This document shows positions 34,601 through 44,430 of a DNA stretch of 64,000 bases, in pieces (position 1 is the stretch's first letter; the number at the start of each line of letters is the position of its first letter). Below the pieces are notes generated by a model, which had not been told where the DNA came from, made no database searches, and saw only the letters and a list, made by a program, of their open reading frames with translations. The translations under genes and the position numbers were made by a program. Source of the stretch: Bradyrhizobium icense (GTDB lineage: Bacteria; Pseudomonadota; Alphaproteobacteria; Rhizobiales; Xanthobacteraceae); assembly GCF_001693385.1 (NCBI RefSeq), contig NZ_CP016428.1, positions 4,278,001 through 4,342,000 of the forward strand, given 5' to 3'.

Positions 34601-36499
34601 TTACAAGAACCCGATGGAAATCCACGGGAAGATCGCCACGATAATCAGGCCGACCATCAGCGCCAACAGGTAACCCCAGATCGGCCGGATACCCTCGGCC
34701 GGGTCGACGCGCCCGATGGCGCAGGCCGCATAATAGCCCACTCCGAAGGGCGGCGCGAATAGCCCGATACCCATCGCGAGAATAACGATCATCGCATAAT
34801 GGACCTCGTGCACGCCGACGGCCCGTGCAATCGGAAACAATAACGGCCCGAACAGCACGATCGCCGGAATCCCCTCGAGCACACTGCCCAGGATCACGAA
34901 GGCCACGATCGAGACGGCGATGAACGTCGCCGAGCCACCGGGCAGACCGGTCATGGCGGCCGCCAGCGTCCGCGAAAAGCCGGACTGTGTGAGGCCCCAG
35001 GCCATGCCGGTGGCGCAGCCGATGATCAGCAAGATCGCGCCCGACAGGCACGCGGTCTCGATCAACATTGGCACAATCCGGCGCCAGTCGAAATTGCGGT
35101 AGATCAAGAGGCCGTAAATCAGAAATCCGACGATGAAGGCATAGACGATGCCAATGGTGGAGACCTCGGTGGCGGTCGCAATGCCCTCGACTACGGCGTA
35201 GCGGATCACGAACGGCAGCGCGATGGCGGGCAGGGCGATGGCAAACGCGCGGACGATCTCGGTGACACTCGCCCGCGTGATGTGCCGCAGGTCCTCGCCC
35301 CGGTAGCGCCACCACACCAGTGCCGACAGCGTGATCGCCAGCACCAGACCGGGCAGCAGGCCGCCGGTGAACAGCGCCGCGATGGAGACGCCGGTGACCG
35401 AGCCGATGGTGATCAGCACGAGGCTCGGCGGAATGGTTTCGGTCTGCGCGCCCGTGGCAGAGAGGAGGGCGACCAGATCGCCCGGCCTGGCGCCTCGCGC
35501 TTTCATTTCCGGAAATAGCACCGGCGCCACGGCAGCCATGTCGGCGGCCTTGGAGCCTGAGATACCCGATACCAGATACATCGCCCCGACCAGCACGTAA
35601 TGCAGCCCGCCACGGACATGGCCGAGCAAGCTTGCGAGGAAAGCCACCATGGCACGCGCCATGCCCGTCATTTCAATCAGCAGGCCCAGGAACACGAAAA
35701 GCGGCACCGAAAGCAGGATGAGGTGGCTCATGCCCTCGTCCATGCGGCCGACCAGCACCATCAGCGGCGTGCCCGTGGTCAGCGCCAGATAGCCATAGGT
35801 CGCGAGCCCAAAGCCGAATGCGATCGGCACGCCGGCAAACACGCAGAAGCCGGCGATGCCAACAAAGAAGATGATCAGATTGAGGTTGCCGAGCGGCTTG
35901 AGCGAGCCCCTGAGCAGCCAGAATATCCCGATGACAAGCGCGACCGACAGCACCGCGCCGAGTACCGTGCGAACCTTGCTGGCGCGGGCGAGCCGCAGGA
36001 ACGCGAACAGCGCCATCAGGGCAATGCCGACCGGTAGCGCCGCGGCACGCCAACTGTTGAGGATCTGCAGCGCCGGCGTGGTGATGTAGCTTTCCTCGTA
36101 GGCGTATTCGTAGGCCGGCCAGGCGATCAGGATCAGAAACGCCAGCGCGGCCGAGGTCGCCACCAGATCGAGATAGGCGCGCATGGCGGGCTTCGCGTTG
36201 GCGACGAGCGCCGTCATGCGCATGTGCTCGGCGCGTCGGAACGCAACGGCAGCACCCAGCATGGCGAGCCACAGGAACAGAATTGAAGCGAGCTCGTCCG
36301 ACCAGATCAGCGGCCGGTGCAGCGCGTAGCGCGCCACCACGCCAGCGAATAGGATGACGATTTCGGCAACCACCAGAAGCGCTGCCGGAATCTCGACCAG
36401 CATTCCCAGGACATGCTCGATCGATGCCAGCAACGAACGGCGGCGAGGGGGCTGAGCCACCTCACCGCCAATCACTTCACTCAGTTCGGCATGAGCCAC
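34601..36499 (-). CDS. TRAP transporter permease, fused small and large subunits (DctQ-DctM)
   Basis: 632 residues from GTG 36499 (AHAELSEVIGGE...), chosen for the GAGGGG seven bases upstream. The first 170 residues are a DctQ-type four-helix small subunit (IWSDELASILFLWLAMLGAAVAFRRAEHM). The remaining 430 are DctM, with GSKAADMAAVAPVLFPEM and IPPSLVLITIGSVTGVSIAALF. It imports organic acids using the sodium gradient together with a DctP protein. Its dctP gene, immediately upstream, is truncated, so the system here is probably orphaned. Confidence 0.92.
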   Translation of the reverse strand: MAHAELSEVIGGEVAQPPRRRSLLASIEHVLGMLVEIPAALLVVAEIVILFAGVVARYALHRPLIWSDELASILFLWLAMLGAAVAFRRAEHMRMTALVANAKPAMRAYLDLVATSAALAFLILIAWPAYEYAYEESYITTPALQILNSWRAAALPVGIALMALFAFLRLARASKVRTVLGAVLSVALVIGIFWLLRGSLKPLGNLNLIIFFVGIAGFCVFAGVPIAFGFGLATYGYLALTTGTPLMVLVGRMDEGMSHLILLSVPLFVFLGLLIEMTGMARAMVAFLASLLGHVRGGLHYVLVGAMYLVSGISGSKAADMAAVAPVLFPEMKARGARPGDLVALLSATGAQTETIPPSLVLITIGSVTGVSIAALFTGGLLPGLVLAITLSALVWWRYRGEDLRHITRASVTEIVRAFAIALPAIALPFVIRYAVVEGIATATEVSTIGIVYAFIVGFLIYGLLIYRNFDWRRIVPMLIETACLSGAILLIIGCATGMAWGLTQSGFSRTLAAAMTGLPGGSATFIAVSIVAFVILGSVLEGIPAIVLFGPLLFPIARAVGVHEVHYAMIVILAMGIGLFAPPFGVGYYAACAIGRVDPAEGIRPIWGYLLALMVGLIIVAIFPWISIGFL

Positions 36500-36518
36500 G
36501 ACGGCCCCTCGCGTGCGC

Positions 36519-36905
36519 TTAGGACAGCTTGCCGACGGACTTTTCGAGCAGCTCCCACGCCTGGTCGCCGTATTTACCTTTCCATTCCGCATAGAAACCC
36601 GCAGCGCGGAGCTTGTCACGGAACGGTGTCACGTTGGGCTGGTTGAACGTGACGCCCTTGCCGGCCAGTTCCTGCTGCAGCCCGGCATTCAGCTTGGCAA
36701 CGTCCTCGCGCTCCTTGATCGCCGCCGCATTGACGTTCTTGGCGACGATGGTCCTGACATCCGCAGGCAGCTTTTCCCAGGCGCGGCGGTTCGCCAGGAA
36801 CCAGAAGCCGTCCCACATGTGGTTGGTCAGCGAGCAGAACTTCTGCACTTCGTACAGTTTTGCAGTCGAGATGATCGCCAGCGGGTTTTCCTGGCCCTCG
36901 ACGAT
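36519..36905 (-). pseudogene. 3' remnant of dctP (TRAP substrate-binding protein)
   Basis: Only about 128 C-terminal residues remain: VEGQENPLAIISTAKLYEVQ, SLTNHMWDGFWFLANRRAWE and the stop at 36519. Full DctP proteins are about 330 residues, so the signal peptide and the two-thirds holding most ligand contacts are gone. Similarity stops sharply near 36905. The frame runs on to 37013 only by chance. The break coincides with the start of the HerA-like segment. Confidence 0.82.
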
Positions 36906-37327
36906 CCTGAGAGTTATTGTTCTTGAGGTCCCGAGATACGGACCTGCGGTCCACGGGATCATCAGCGATCGCCGCATTCGCGCGCTTATTGCAGCGTCAG
37001 CAAGTATCGGCAATAGGAATGGCCGGGACGCTGCAGATCTGGACTATCATGGCCAGCCAAGAGCAAGCCATTTCGACGCCAGAGCTAACTGGGTTTGCCA
37101 GCATATCCGACTAAATATCTGATTTAATTGTAGATATAGATATTCCATAATATACCTTATGCGAATTCAGCGTGTCTGACTCCGTCCGCTCGATCGCCTC
37201 TGTTGGGTTTCATGCTCTGTCTCCGGACCAGCCGTGGAGAACACGGAGTGATCGGCCATGGGCTGCTCGACGGGCTGCGATCCGGTTGTTAAGCCCGCCT
37301 CCCTTTAGGGAGACGTTGAGTCGAGAC
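36906..37327. other. Junction region with AT-rich tract between dctP remnant and HerA-like gene
   Basis: 422 bp. It begins where DctP similarity ends. 37105-37165 is strikingly AT-rich for this genome (TAAATATCTGATTTAATTG..., GATATAGATATTC, CATAATATACC). No terminal inverted repeats, integrase or tRNA fragment recognised. It may hold the promoter of the ATPase gene and the left edge of transferred DNA. Confidence 0.45.
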
Positions 37328-38836
37328 ATGACCATTGCGATCGATATGGGACACACGACGGCAGGCGCCCCCGCGACTCTGGACCTTGAGGAACTGCTTG
37401 CGACCCGCTTGCTGGTCCAAGGCAATTCAGGCTCCGGCAAATCCCATCTGCTGCGCCGGCTGCTGGAACAGAGTGCCCCTTGGGTACAGCAAACCATCAT
37501 CGACCCCGAAGGCGACTTCGTGGCGCTTTGCGACCGTTTCGGCCACCTCCTGATCGATGCCGAGGACCACACCGAGCGGGGTCTGCAGGTCGCCGGCGAG
37601 CGAGCGCGCATCCATCGCGTCTCCACGGTGCTCAATCTCGAGGGGCTCGACGCCGAGAACCAGATGCGGCGCGCCGCCGGCTTCCTCAGCGGGCTTTTCG
37701 AAGTCGCCCGCGACCACTGGTACCCGATGCTGGTGGTGGTGGATGAGGCGCAGCTCTTCGCACCGGCAGTTGCCGGCGAGGTTTCGGACGAAGCGCGCAA
37801 ACTCTCGCTCGGCGCCATGACGAACCTTATGTGCCGTGGCCGCAAACGCGGGCTTGCGGGAGTTATCGCCACGCAGCGACTGGCGAAGCTCGCCAAGAAC
37901 GTCGCGGCCGAGGCGTCCAATTTCCTCATGGGTCGAACTTTTCTGGATATCGACATGGCGCGCGCCGCCGACCTTCTTGGCATGGAACGGCGACAGGCAG
38001 AGGCTTTCCGGGATCTGGAGCGCGGGCAATTCATGGCGCTGGGACCGGCCCTCTCCCGCCGTCCGCTCGGGCTTCGCATTGGTCCAACCGATACCGCGCC
38101 GCGAAACGCGACCCCGCGCCTGATGCCTCTGCCGGAAAAGACACTGGACGCACGCGCCATCATTCTGGCAGCGCCGCCGCCCGAGAATAATCGGCCCCAG
38201 CGCCGGTCGTCGCCAGACCTCCTCGCCCAGCTCATGGCGGCGAAAACCGCGGCGCAGGAGATCCGTCCCGAAGCCGTGGAGCAGCCACTCGACGCTGAGG
38301 AACTGGCGGAGCGGCGTGAACGAGTGGACCGTATTCTGCGCGCCATCATGGCGGAACCCGAGGCCGGATTCCGGGCAATCGGCGTGCTCTATCAGGAGTT
38401 CGTGGTCCGCTGCCGAATAGAGGGCCTCGGTTCGGCCGTGCCGGACCTGGGTGACTTCCGTCGCATGCTGACGCGCGCCCGCGCCGGGCTCGGCTCCGAT
38501 ATGGCAGAGGATGACGGGTGGCAGGACGTCTCGGTGCGCGCCTCCCTTCTGCCGGAGGATATGCAAGGCGTCTTCATGATGATCGCCCGCGCCGCAAAGG
38601 AAGGTTGGCCCTGCCCGGGCGATGCAGCGATTGCGCGCGCCTATGGCTCACATTCGTTGCGCCGTGCACGGCGTCTGCTGACCTACATCGAGGAACAGGG
38701 CCTCATTGTTTGCCAGCTTGACGGTGCCGGTCGGCGGATCGTGACGCTCGTCGAACTGGCCTGGGCGACGGCGCCGGGTGACCCCAATGCCGAGGAACTG
38801 CCGGCCGAGCATGGCTGCAGCAGTTCGGCTCTATGA
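37328..38836 (+). CDS. HerA/DUF87-like AAA ATPase
   Basis: 502 residues from ATG 37328. Walker A GNSGSGKS at 32-39, followed by DPEGDFVALCDRFG typical of HerA/VirB4-like ATPases; Walker B LVVVDEAQLF; arginine-rich segment LMCRGRKRGLAGVIATQR matching the HerA sensor motif. The C-terminal 200 residues are a separate helical region with an HTH-like end (AYGSHSLRRARRLLTYIEEQGLIV). HerA-type motors pump DNA in repair, plasmid transfer or phage defence. The partner NurA-like nuclease or SIR2 gene expected in defence pairs is not adjacent. The gene sits in a segment that replaced dctP. Confidence 0.8.
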   Translation: MTIAIDMGHTTAGAPATLDLEELLATRLLVQGNSGSGKSHLLRRLLEQSAPWVQQTIIDPEGDFVALCDRFGHLLIDAEDHTERGLQVAGERARIHRVSTVLNLEGLDAENQMRRAAGFLSGLFEVARDHWYPMLVVVDEAQLFAPAVAGEVSDEARKLSLGAMTNLMCRGRKRGLAGVIATQRLAKLAKNVAAEASNFLMGRTFLDIDMARAADLLGMERRQAEAFRDLERGQFMALGPALSRRPLGLRIGPTDTAPRNATPRLMPLPEKTLDARAIILAAPPPENNRPQRRSSPDLLAQLMAAKTAAQEIRPEAVEQPLDAEELAERRERVDRILRAIMAEPEAGFRAIGVLYQEFVVRCRIEGLGSAVPDLGDFRRMLTRARAGLGSDMAEDDGWQDVSVRASLLPEDMQGVFMMIARAAKEGWPCPGDAAIARAYGSHSLRRARRLLTYIEEQGLIVCQLDGAGRRIVTLVELAWATAPGDPNAEELPAEHGCSSSAL

Positions 38837-39067
38837 TGCGATGATCGAGCGCGTAGTCAGACAATACCCCACCTCAGCCCCGTGGGTGTCTGCAACAGGT
38901 GTCCGCCGACCCCTCCGCCGAATTTGAGCGTTCGTCAATCTGCATTGGAGCGTGCCGATGTCATCGCTGGTACGAACCCCCGCTTCCCCACCCACAATGC
39001 GGTTTCCGAGCGAAACACAATGCCCGGAGGCCGGTTGGTTCAAACCAGCCGCAACGGAGGTCTCATC

Positions 39068-40270
39068 ATGCAAGAACGCGTCAGCCGTCCGACCGAATCT
39101 CGCGCCATTCCATTCGATACCGCCAAGCTCGATTCTTTGATGGAAGCGGCTGGACTCGACATCCTGGTCGCGACCTCCAAGCACAATGTCCAGTACCTGC
39201 TCGACGCCGAGCGAGCGATCTTCTTCGATTACATGGACGCGCTCGGCGTCAGCCGTTACTTGCCCGTCCTGATCTACCCGAAGGGCGCACCCGACAAGGC
39301 GGCCTATATCGGGCACCGGCTGGAAACCCATCAGCGGGCCGTGGCGCCGCTATGGGTTCCGCAGGTCCGAACCGAGGGCAACGGTTCGGTCGACGCCATT
39401 TCGCTCGCGGCACGCCTGATCAAGGAGGCAGGTATGCCAACGAAGCGGATCGGGGTCGAGATGCCGTTCCTGCCGATGGATGCCGGCAGGGCCCTTTCGG
39501 ACGCCCTGCCCGATAGCGAGATCAAGGATGCGCTGCTGGTGCTGGAGCGCCTGCGTGCCGTGAAATCGCCGACGGAACTGGGCAGGCTGAAGAAAGCCTC
39601 CGAACTGGTCATCGAATCCATGAACGAGGTGATCGCAAACCACGGCCCGGGCACCACCAAGCAGCAACTTTTCGACGCACTGAGGATCGCAGAGGTCAAG
39701 CGCGGATTGACTTTCGAATATTGCCTGCTGGCTTGCGGCGCCAGCCACAACCGGGCGCCTTCCGCCGACCGCTGGGAAACCGGTGACGTGCTGTCGCTGG
39801 ATTCCGGTGGCAACTACCGCGGCTATATCGGCGACCTCGCGCGCATGGCCGTGCTGGGCGAACCGGACAGTGAATTGAAGGACCTGCTGGCCGAAATCGA
39901 AGCCGTCCAGCGGGCTGCGTTCGCCGCGGTGCGGCCGGGCACGATGGGTGGCGAAATCTATGCCGCGGCGGAAATGCGGCTCGCGCAGTCCAGCCGGCGC
40001 GACTGCACCGACTTCCTGGCGCATGGCATGGGGCTGGTCAGCCACGAGGCCCCTCGCCTGACGGCCAAGGGCCCTATTCCCTACGATGACCCGGACGCGC
40101 GCCGGCCCTTGGAGCCCGGCATGGTGGTGTCGATCGAAACGACGATGAAGCACCCGCGCCGTGGCTTCATTAAGCTGGAGGACACGGTTGCAGTGACCGC
40201 AACCGGCTACGAGATCTTCGGCGAAGGCAGCCGCGGCTGGAATATCGGCGGCAGCGCATTGGCGCAGTGA
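39068..40270 (+). CDS. M24-family metallopeptidase (Xaa-Pro aminopeptidase-like)
   Basis: 400 residues from ATG 39068 with GGAGG seven bases upstream; an open frame extends further 5' without a signal. An N-terminal creatinase-like domain (about 1-165) precedes the pita-bread catalytic domain. Expected metal ligands include the Asp pair in LSLDSGGNYRGYIGDLARM, the His of FLAHGMGL, and Glu in VSIETTMK and FIKLEDTVAV. Cuts Xaa-Pro or acts on guanidino-type substrates; assignment cannot be finer. Confidence 0.87.
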   Translation: MQERVSRPTESRAIPFDTAKLDSLMEAAGLDILVATSKHNVQYLLDAERAIFFDYMDALGVSRYLPVLIYPKGAPDKAAYIGHRLETHQRAVAPLWVPQVRTEGNGSVDAISLAARLIKEAGMPTKRIGVEMPFLPMDAGRALSDALPDSEIKDALLVLERLRAVKSPTELGRLKKASELVIESMNEVIANHGPGTTKQQLFDALRIAEVKRGLTFEYCLLACGASHNRAPSADRWETGDVLSLDSGGNYRGYIGDLARMAVLGEPDSELKDLLAEIEAVQRAAFAAVRPGTMGGEIYAAAEMRLAQSSRRDCTDFLAHGMGLVSHEAPRLTAKGPIPYDDPDARRPLEPGMVVSIETTMKHPRRGFIKLEDTVAVTATGYEIFGEGSRGWNIGGSALAQ

Positions 40271-40291
40271 GGCCTCAAGACCATTTGGCTG

Positions 40292-40324
40292 GAGGCGACA
40301 GCGGTCGCAACGCGCTATCGCCTC
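40292..40324 (+). terminator. Candidate terminator after the M24 peptidase
   Basis: Stem GAGGCGA / TCGCCTC (7 bp, 19-nt loop) followed by AGCCTTTTTCT. It overlaps the opposing rhodanese stop. The loop is long, so strength is uncertain. Confidence 0.38.
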
Positions 40325-40700
40325 AGCCTTTTTCTACCTCTCCGCCCGCGTCCAGCCAGCCCTTGAAGCCGCCGAGATTGCGCACGTTGGTGTAACCCAT
40401 TTCCTTGAGCGTCTTGCCAACGAGCGCCGAACGTCCACCCGAAGCGCAATACGCGATCACCGTTTTGGCCCGGTCAAAGGCCGCATCGTGCATCGCCGAG
40501 CCAGGATCGGCGCGGAATTCCACGAGACCTCGCGGCACGGCAAGGGCGCCCGGCACCTTGCCCGACGTTGCCACCTCCGCTGGCTCTCGGACGTCGAGAA
40601 ACAGCACGTCAACCCTACCCAGCAATCCCTTGGCCTCGTCCGGACTGATACGCGGCACTTCGGCCTCAGCTTCAGCCAGCATCGCTTGGACTGTTTTCAT
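40323..40700 (-). CDS. Rhodanese-domain sulfurtransferase
   Basis: 125 residues, single domain. Active-site loop YCASGGRSAL with catalytic Cys, LFLDVREPAEV at the domain start and the C-terminal LGGFKGWLDAGG. No signal peptide, so cytoplasmic. Thiosulfate/persulfide transfer expected; partner unknown. Confidence 0.9.
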   Translation of the reverse strand: MKTVQAMLAEAEAEVPRISPDEAKGLLGRVDVLFLDVREPAEVATSGKVPGALAVPRGLVEFRADPGSAMHDAAFDRAKTVIAYCASGGRSALVGKTLKEMGYTNVRNLGGFKGWLDAGGEVEKG

Positions 40701-40921
40701 TAGGTCTTCTCCTGTGGCTCGCCACGAGCGGTGGTCGTTGATCTAATCACTGGCAAAGGCCAGACAATGTCACCGACACTGCAGGTTCATCGCAATGCGC
40801 AGCAGCACGCTATAGCCCGCGTGGTTTGATGTCGATCATGCGATCGCAGGACAATCGGGGTCGATTGAGCGCCAGGGGGAGCGCCCGCCGGGATCGTTTT
40901 GGCGCGCGGCCTCGCGCGAAT

Positions 40922-41728
40922 CTACCGCCCCTTGAACCGCGGCTTGCGGCGACCGAGGAACGCCTCAACACCTTCCTTGTGGTCTTCGGTCATGCTCGCC
41001 AGCGCAAACTGGTCGACGTCCATATGGCTGGCGAGATCATCGAGCGCATGCGCCAGGCGATTGACCGTCAGCTTGGTCATGGCGACCGACAGCGGTGGCT
41101 GGGCGGCGATTTTGGCGGCGAGCGCCATCGCCGCGTCGAACGCCTTGCCCGGTTCTGCCACCTCCTCCACCAGGCGCCATTCGTAGGCCTCGGCTGCCGA
41201 GATACGCTGGTCGGCCAGGATCACGGCCTGCTTGGTGCGGGCTGGTCCCATGAGGTGCAGCATCCGCGGCACGCTCTGCCAGCTCATGTTCATGCCGAGG
41301 CCGATCTCGGGCACGCGCATGTGGGCGTCGCGCGCCATCACCCGAAAGTCCAGCGCAACCGCCAGCGCCACGCCGCCGCCCACGCAAAAGCCCTCGATGG
41401 CGCCGATGGTGATCTGCTCCATGTCCTGCCAGGCCCGGGTCAGCCGCGGCCCGAGCTTTAAGTGCCGGCGCAAGGCGCCGAGATCCATGGTCTTGCGCGA
41501 GCGGCCTTCGGGGTCCTTCAGATCAAAGCCGGCGCTGAACGATTTTGCGCCGCCGGTCAGCACCACGACCGAGGTATCGCCATCGTCCTCAAAGCTGCGG
41601 GCGGCGTCGGTAAGCTGACGCAGCGCTTCCGGCGACAACGCATTGATGCCGTCGCCGCGATCGAAGCGCACCACTGCGATACGGCCCTCCGGCCCGAGGC
41701 CGTTTTCAATCGTCACAAACCCGGTCAA
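40922..41728 (-). CDS. Enoyl-CoA hydratase/isomerase family protein
   Basis: 268 residues from TTG 41728 (M-T-G-F-V-T-I-E...), with GGGAGC eight bases upstream; an ATG one frame away stops after two codons. Crotonase fold: oxyanion-hole strands KSFSAGFDLKDPEGR and IEGFCVGGGVALAVALDFRV. In the usual Glu positions of hydratases (about 115 and 135) I see M and E in GLGMNMSWQSVPR, so hydratase activity is uncertain and isomerase or hydrolase activity is possible. Confidence 0.86.
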   Translation of the reverse strand: MTGFVTIENGLGPEGRIAVVRFDRGDGINALSPEALRQLTDAARSFEDDGDTSVVVLTGGAKSFSAGFDLKDPEGRSRKTMDLGALRRHLKLGPRLTRAWQDMEQITIGAIEGFCVGGGVALAVALDFRVMARDAHMRVPEIGLGMNMSWQSVPRMLHLMGPARTKQAVILADQRISAAEAYEWRLVEEVAEPGKAFDAAMALAAKIAAQPPLSVAMTKLTVNRLAHALDDLASHMDVDQFALASMTEDHKEGVEAFLGRRKPRFKGR

Positions 41729-41899
41729 TGCATCGCTCCCTATCAGTCTTTTTCGAAAGTTTAGACCAGAAAGAATTCCGGCGAACCTGAATCCTTCGTC
41801 GGTTCCTGTTCGTCTTGTTCGCGAAACCATCGCATCTGCTGGGCGCGGATCGGGGCCCCGGCCTCGACATAGCCCGGATTTTGCGCCTATCCTCACGGC

Positions 41900-42544
41900 A
41901 TGAGCGACCATGATCACGACCACGACCACCACGGCCATCACCACCACGACCACTCCGAACTCTCGGAGACCGAGCTGCGCGTCCGCGCGCTGGAATCGAT
42001 CCTGACCGAGAAAGGCTATGTCGATCCGGCCTCCCTCGACCTCCTGATCGATCTCTATGAAACGAAAATCGGACCGCGCAACGGCGTTCGCGTGGTGGCC
42101 AAGGCGTGGAGCGATCCCGCTTATCGCGAACGCCTGCTAAAGGACGCGAGCGCGGCAATTGCCGAACTCGATTATTCCGGCCGCCAGGGCGAGCACATGG
42201 TCGTCGTGGAGAACTCGCCCGAGCAGCACAACATGGTAGTGTGCACGCTGTGCTCCTGCTACCCGCATCCCGTGCTTGGGCTGCCGCCGGTCTGGTACAA
42301 ATCCGCGCCCTATCGCTCGCGCGCTGTGTCCGACCCGCGCGGCGTGCTCAGGGATTTCGGCGTGACGCTGCCGGACACCACCAAAATCCGGGTCTGGGAT
42401 TCCACGGCCGAAATCCGCTACCTCGTACTGCCGATGCGCCCTGAGGGTACCGAGGGCTGGAGCGCCGAACAGCTCGCCGAGCTCGTCACCCGCGACAGCA
42501 TGATCGGCACCGGTTTGCCCAAACAGCCCGGTGAGGCCGCCTGA
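41900..42544 (+). CDS. nthA: Nitrile hydratase alpha subunit, cobalt type, with His-rich N-terminus
   Basis: 214 residues. Metal site VCTLCSC (Cys115, Cys118, Ser119, Cys120). Thr between the first two cysteines marks the cobalt type; the iron type has Ser. Hydrates nitriles to amides in the cytoplasm. Residues 4-18 are almost only His and Asp ([15 protein letters not shown]), an extension absent from the structurally known enzymes and probably metal binding. The beta subunit follows with a one-base overlap and an accessory gene after that. Confidence 0.92.
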   Translation: MSDHDHDHDHHGHHHHDHSELSETELRVRALESILTEKGYVDPASLDLLIDLYETKIGPRNGVRVVAKAWSDPAYRERLLKDASAAIAELDYSGRQGEHMVVVENSPEQHNMVVCTLCSCYPHPVLGLPPVWYKSAPYRSRAVSDPRGVLRDFGVTLPDTTKIRVWDSTAEIRYLVLPMRPEGTEGWSAEQLAELVTRDSMIGTGLPKQPGEAA

Positions 42545-43203
42545 TGGACGGCGCGCATGACATGGGCGGTGCCAAGGGCTTTGGGCCGGTCGTACCCGAG
42601 CCGAACGAGCCGGTCTTTCACGGCGACTGGGAGCGCCGCGCCTTTGCCCTGACGGTCGCCATGGCGCGTCCGGGCGGTTGGAACATCGATATGTCGCGGT
42701 TTGCGCGCGAGAACCGTCCGCCCGAGGATTACCTCAGCAAGAGCTATTTCGAGATCTGGCTGGCCGGGCTGGAAACGCTGATGATCGAGCGCGGGCTGGT
42801 GACGCGCGAGGAAATCGAGGCCGGCAAGGTGTTGTCGCCGCCCAAGCCTGGCGTCAAGCCGATCGCTCCAAATGAAGTCACGCCGGCAATCCGCCGCGGC
42901 GGCCCAACCGAACGCGAGGCGAAAGCACCCGCGATGTTTGCAATCGGCGACATTGTGCGGATGAAAGACATCCATCCGGTGACGCATACGCGGCTGCCGC
43001 AATATGTCCGTGGCCGTCTCGGCACCATCGAGCTCAATCACGGCTGCCACGTCTTCCCCGACACCAACTCGCTCGGCCAGGGCGAAGACCCGCAATGGCT
43101 CTACACCGTGCGGTTCGACGGACCGGAACTGTGGGGCAAGGACGGCGACCCGACGCTCAGAGTCTCCGTCGACGCCTGGGAATCCTATCTGGAGCGCGTG
43201 TGA
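42544..43203 (+). CDS. nthB: Nitrile hydratase beta subunit
   Basis: 219 residues. N-terminal [16 protein letters not shown] and the C-terminal SH3-like domain (FAIGDIVRMKDIHPVTHTRLPQYVRGRLGTIELNHG) are the family signatures, with arginines that contact the modified cysteines. Start shares the A of the alpha stop; the stop overlaps the accessory gene. Confidence 0.94.
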   Translation: MDGAHDMGGAKGFGPVVPEPNEPVFHGDWERRAFALTVAMARPGGWNIDMSRFARENRPPEDYLSKSYFEIWLAGLETLMIERGLVTREEIEAGKVLSPPKPGVKPIAPNEVTPAIRRGGPTEREAKAPAMFAIGDIVRMKDIHPVTHTRLPQYVRGRLGTIELNHGCHVFPDTNSLGQGEDPQWLYTVRFDGPELWGKDGDPTLRVSVDAWESYLERV

Positions 43204-43589
43204 TGGACTTGACCCCGCAACAGGCCATGCGCGCCGCGGTCGCCGTTCCCGGCGTGCCACGCGACGAAGACGGCCCGGTGTTTCGGGAGCCATGGGAGGC
43301 GCGCGCCTTTGCCATGGCGCTGGCGTTGCATGAGGCCGGCGTGTTCACCTGGAAGGAATGGGCGGAGACGCTGGGGGCGCAAATCAAGCGCGCGCAGGCC
43401 GAAGGCGATCCCGATACGGGCGAGACGTATTACCGGCATTGGCTGGCGACGCTGGAGACACTGGTCGCCGCCAAGGGCGTTGCGACGTCCGACCTCCTGC
43501 ATCGCTACCGTGACGCCTGGGATCACGCCGCCGACCGCACCCCGCACGGCGCGCCGATCGAGTTGAGGGCGGAGGATTTCGGCCGCTAG
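43203..43589 (+). CDS. Nitrile hydratase accessory/activator protein (beta-like N-domain)
   Basis: 128 residues from ATG 43203. It resembles the helical N-terminal half of the beta subunit ([33 protein letters not shown] ... [13 protein letters not shown]), as do the P14K/NhlE-type activators that swap cobalt-loaded alpha subunit into the enzyme. Its presence beside alpha and beta indicates a functional three-gene operon. It converges with queC, overlapping by four bases. Confidence 0.88.
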   Translation: MDLTPQQAMRAAVAVPGVPRDEDGPVFREPWEARAFAMALALHEAGVFTWKEWAETLGAQIKRAQAEGDPDTGETYYRHWLATLETLVAAKGVATSDLLHRYRDAWDHAADRTPHGAPIELRAEDFGR

Positions 43590-44299
43590 GACAGCGCCGC
43601 ATATTCCCGCCAGCCCTTCGCTCGCAATGTGCAGGCCGGGCATTCGCCGCAGCCATAGCCCCAATCGTGCTGCGCGCCGCGCTCGCCGAGATAGCAGGTG
43701 TGGGACTGCTCGCGGATAAGATCGACCAGCCCTGCCCCACCAAGCTCATGCGCGAGCTTCCAGGTGGCAGCCTTGTCGAGCCACATCAGCGGCGTATGCA
43801 GCTCAAAATTTTTGGCCATGCCGAGATTGAGCGCGGACTGCAGCGCCTTGATGGTGTGGTCTCGGCAATCCGGATAGCCGGAGTAATCCGTCTCGCACAT
43901 GCCGCCGACGATGTGACCGATGCCGCGCCGGTACGCCAGCGCCGCGGCGAAGGTGAGAAACACCAGATTGCGGCCGGGAACGAAGGTATTGGGCAGGCCG
44001 TCAGCGCCCATGGCAATAGCCACATCGCGCGTCAGAGCGGTATCCGAAATTTCCGCCAGTGTCGGGATTTCCAGCGTGTGGCTCTCGCCGAGCTTTGCCG
44101 CCCAATCCGGTCGCAACGATTTGATACCCGCCAGCAGGCGGTCGCGGCATTCCAGCTCGATCGCGTGGCGCTGGCCGTAGCTGAAGCCGAGCATTTCGAC
44201 GCGCGCAAAGCGCCGCAAGGCCCAGGCCAGGCAGGTGGTGGAATCCTGCCCGCCGGAGAACAGCACCAGCGCGGTTTCGGACGATGATCGGTCGCTCAT
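43586..44299 (-). CDS. queC: 7-cyano-7-deazaguanine synthase
   Basis: 237 residues from ATG 44299. PP-loop [10 protein letters not shown] for [20 protein letters not shown], and the zinc site SHTCYLG plus CGECPAC near the C-terminus. Makes preQ0 for queuosine in tRNA. Other que genes are not in this window. Confidence 0.96.
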   Translation of the reverse strand: MSDRSSSETALVLFSGGQDSTTCLAWALRRFARVEMLGFSYGQRHAIELECRDRLLAGIKSLRPDWAAKLGESHTLEIPTLAEISDTALTRDVAIAMGADGLPNTFVPGRNLVFLTFAAALAYRRGIGHIVGGMCETDYSGYPDCRDHTIKALQSALNLGMAKNFELHTPLMWLDKAATWKLAHELGGAGLVDLIREQSHTCYLGERGAQHDWGYGCGECPACTLRAKGWREYAALS

Positions 44300-44430
44300 G
44301 ACGGGCAATTAGCACTCCCTCGCCTCAAGGCCAACCGGTGGAAATTGCCTCGATTTCGGCGCGTTCCGCTGGGATCGGTCGACCGCTTGCGGCATAAAGC
44401 GGCCTGTCTCCCCCAAGCGACGGAAATCCC

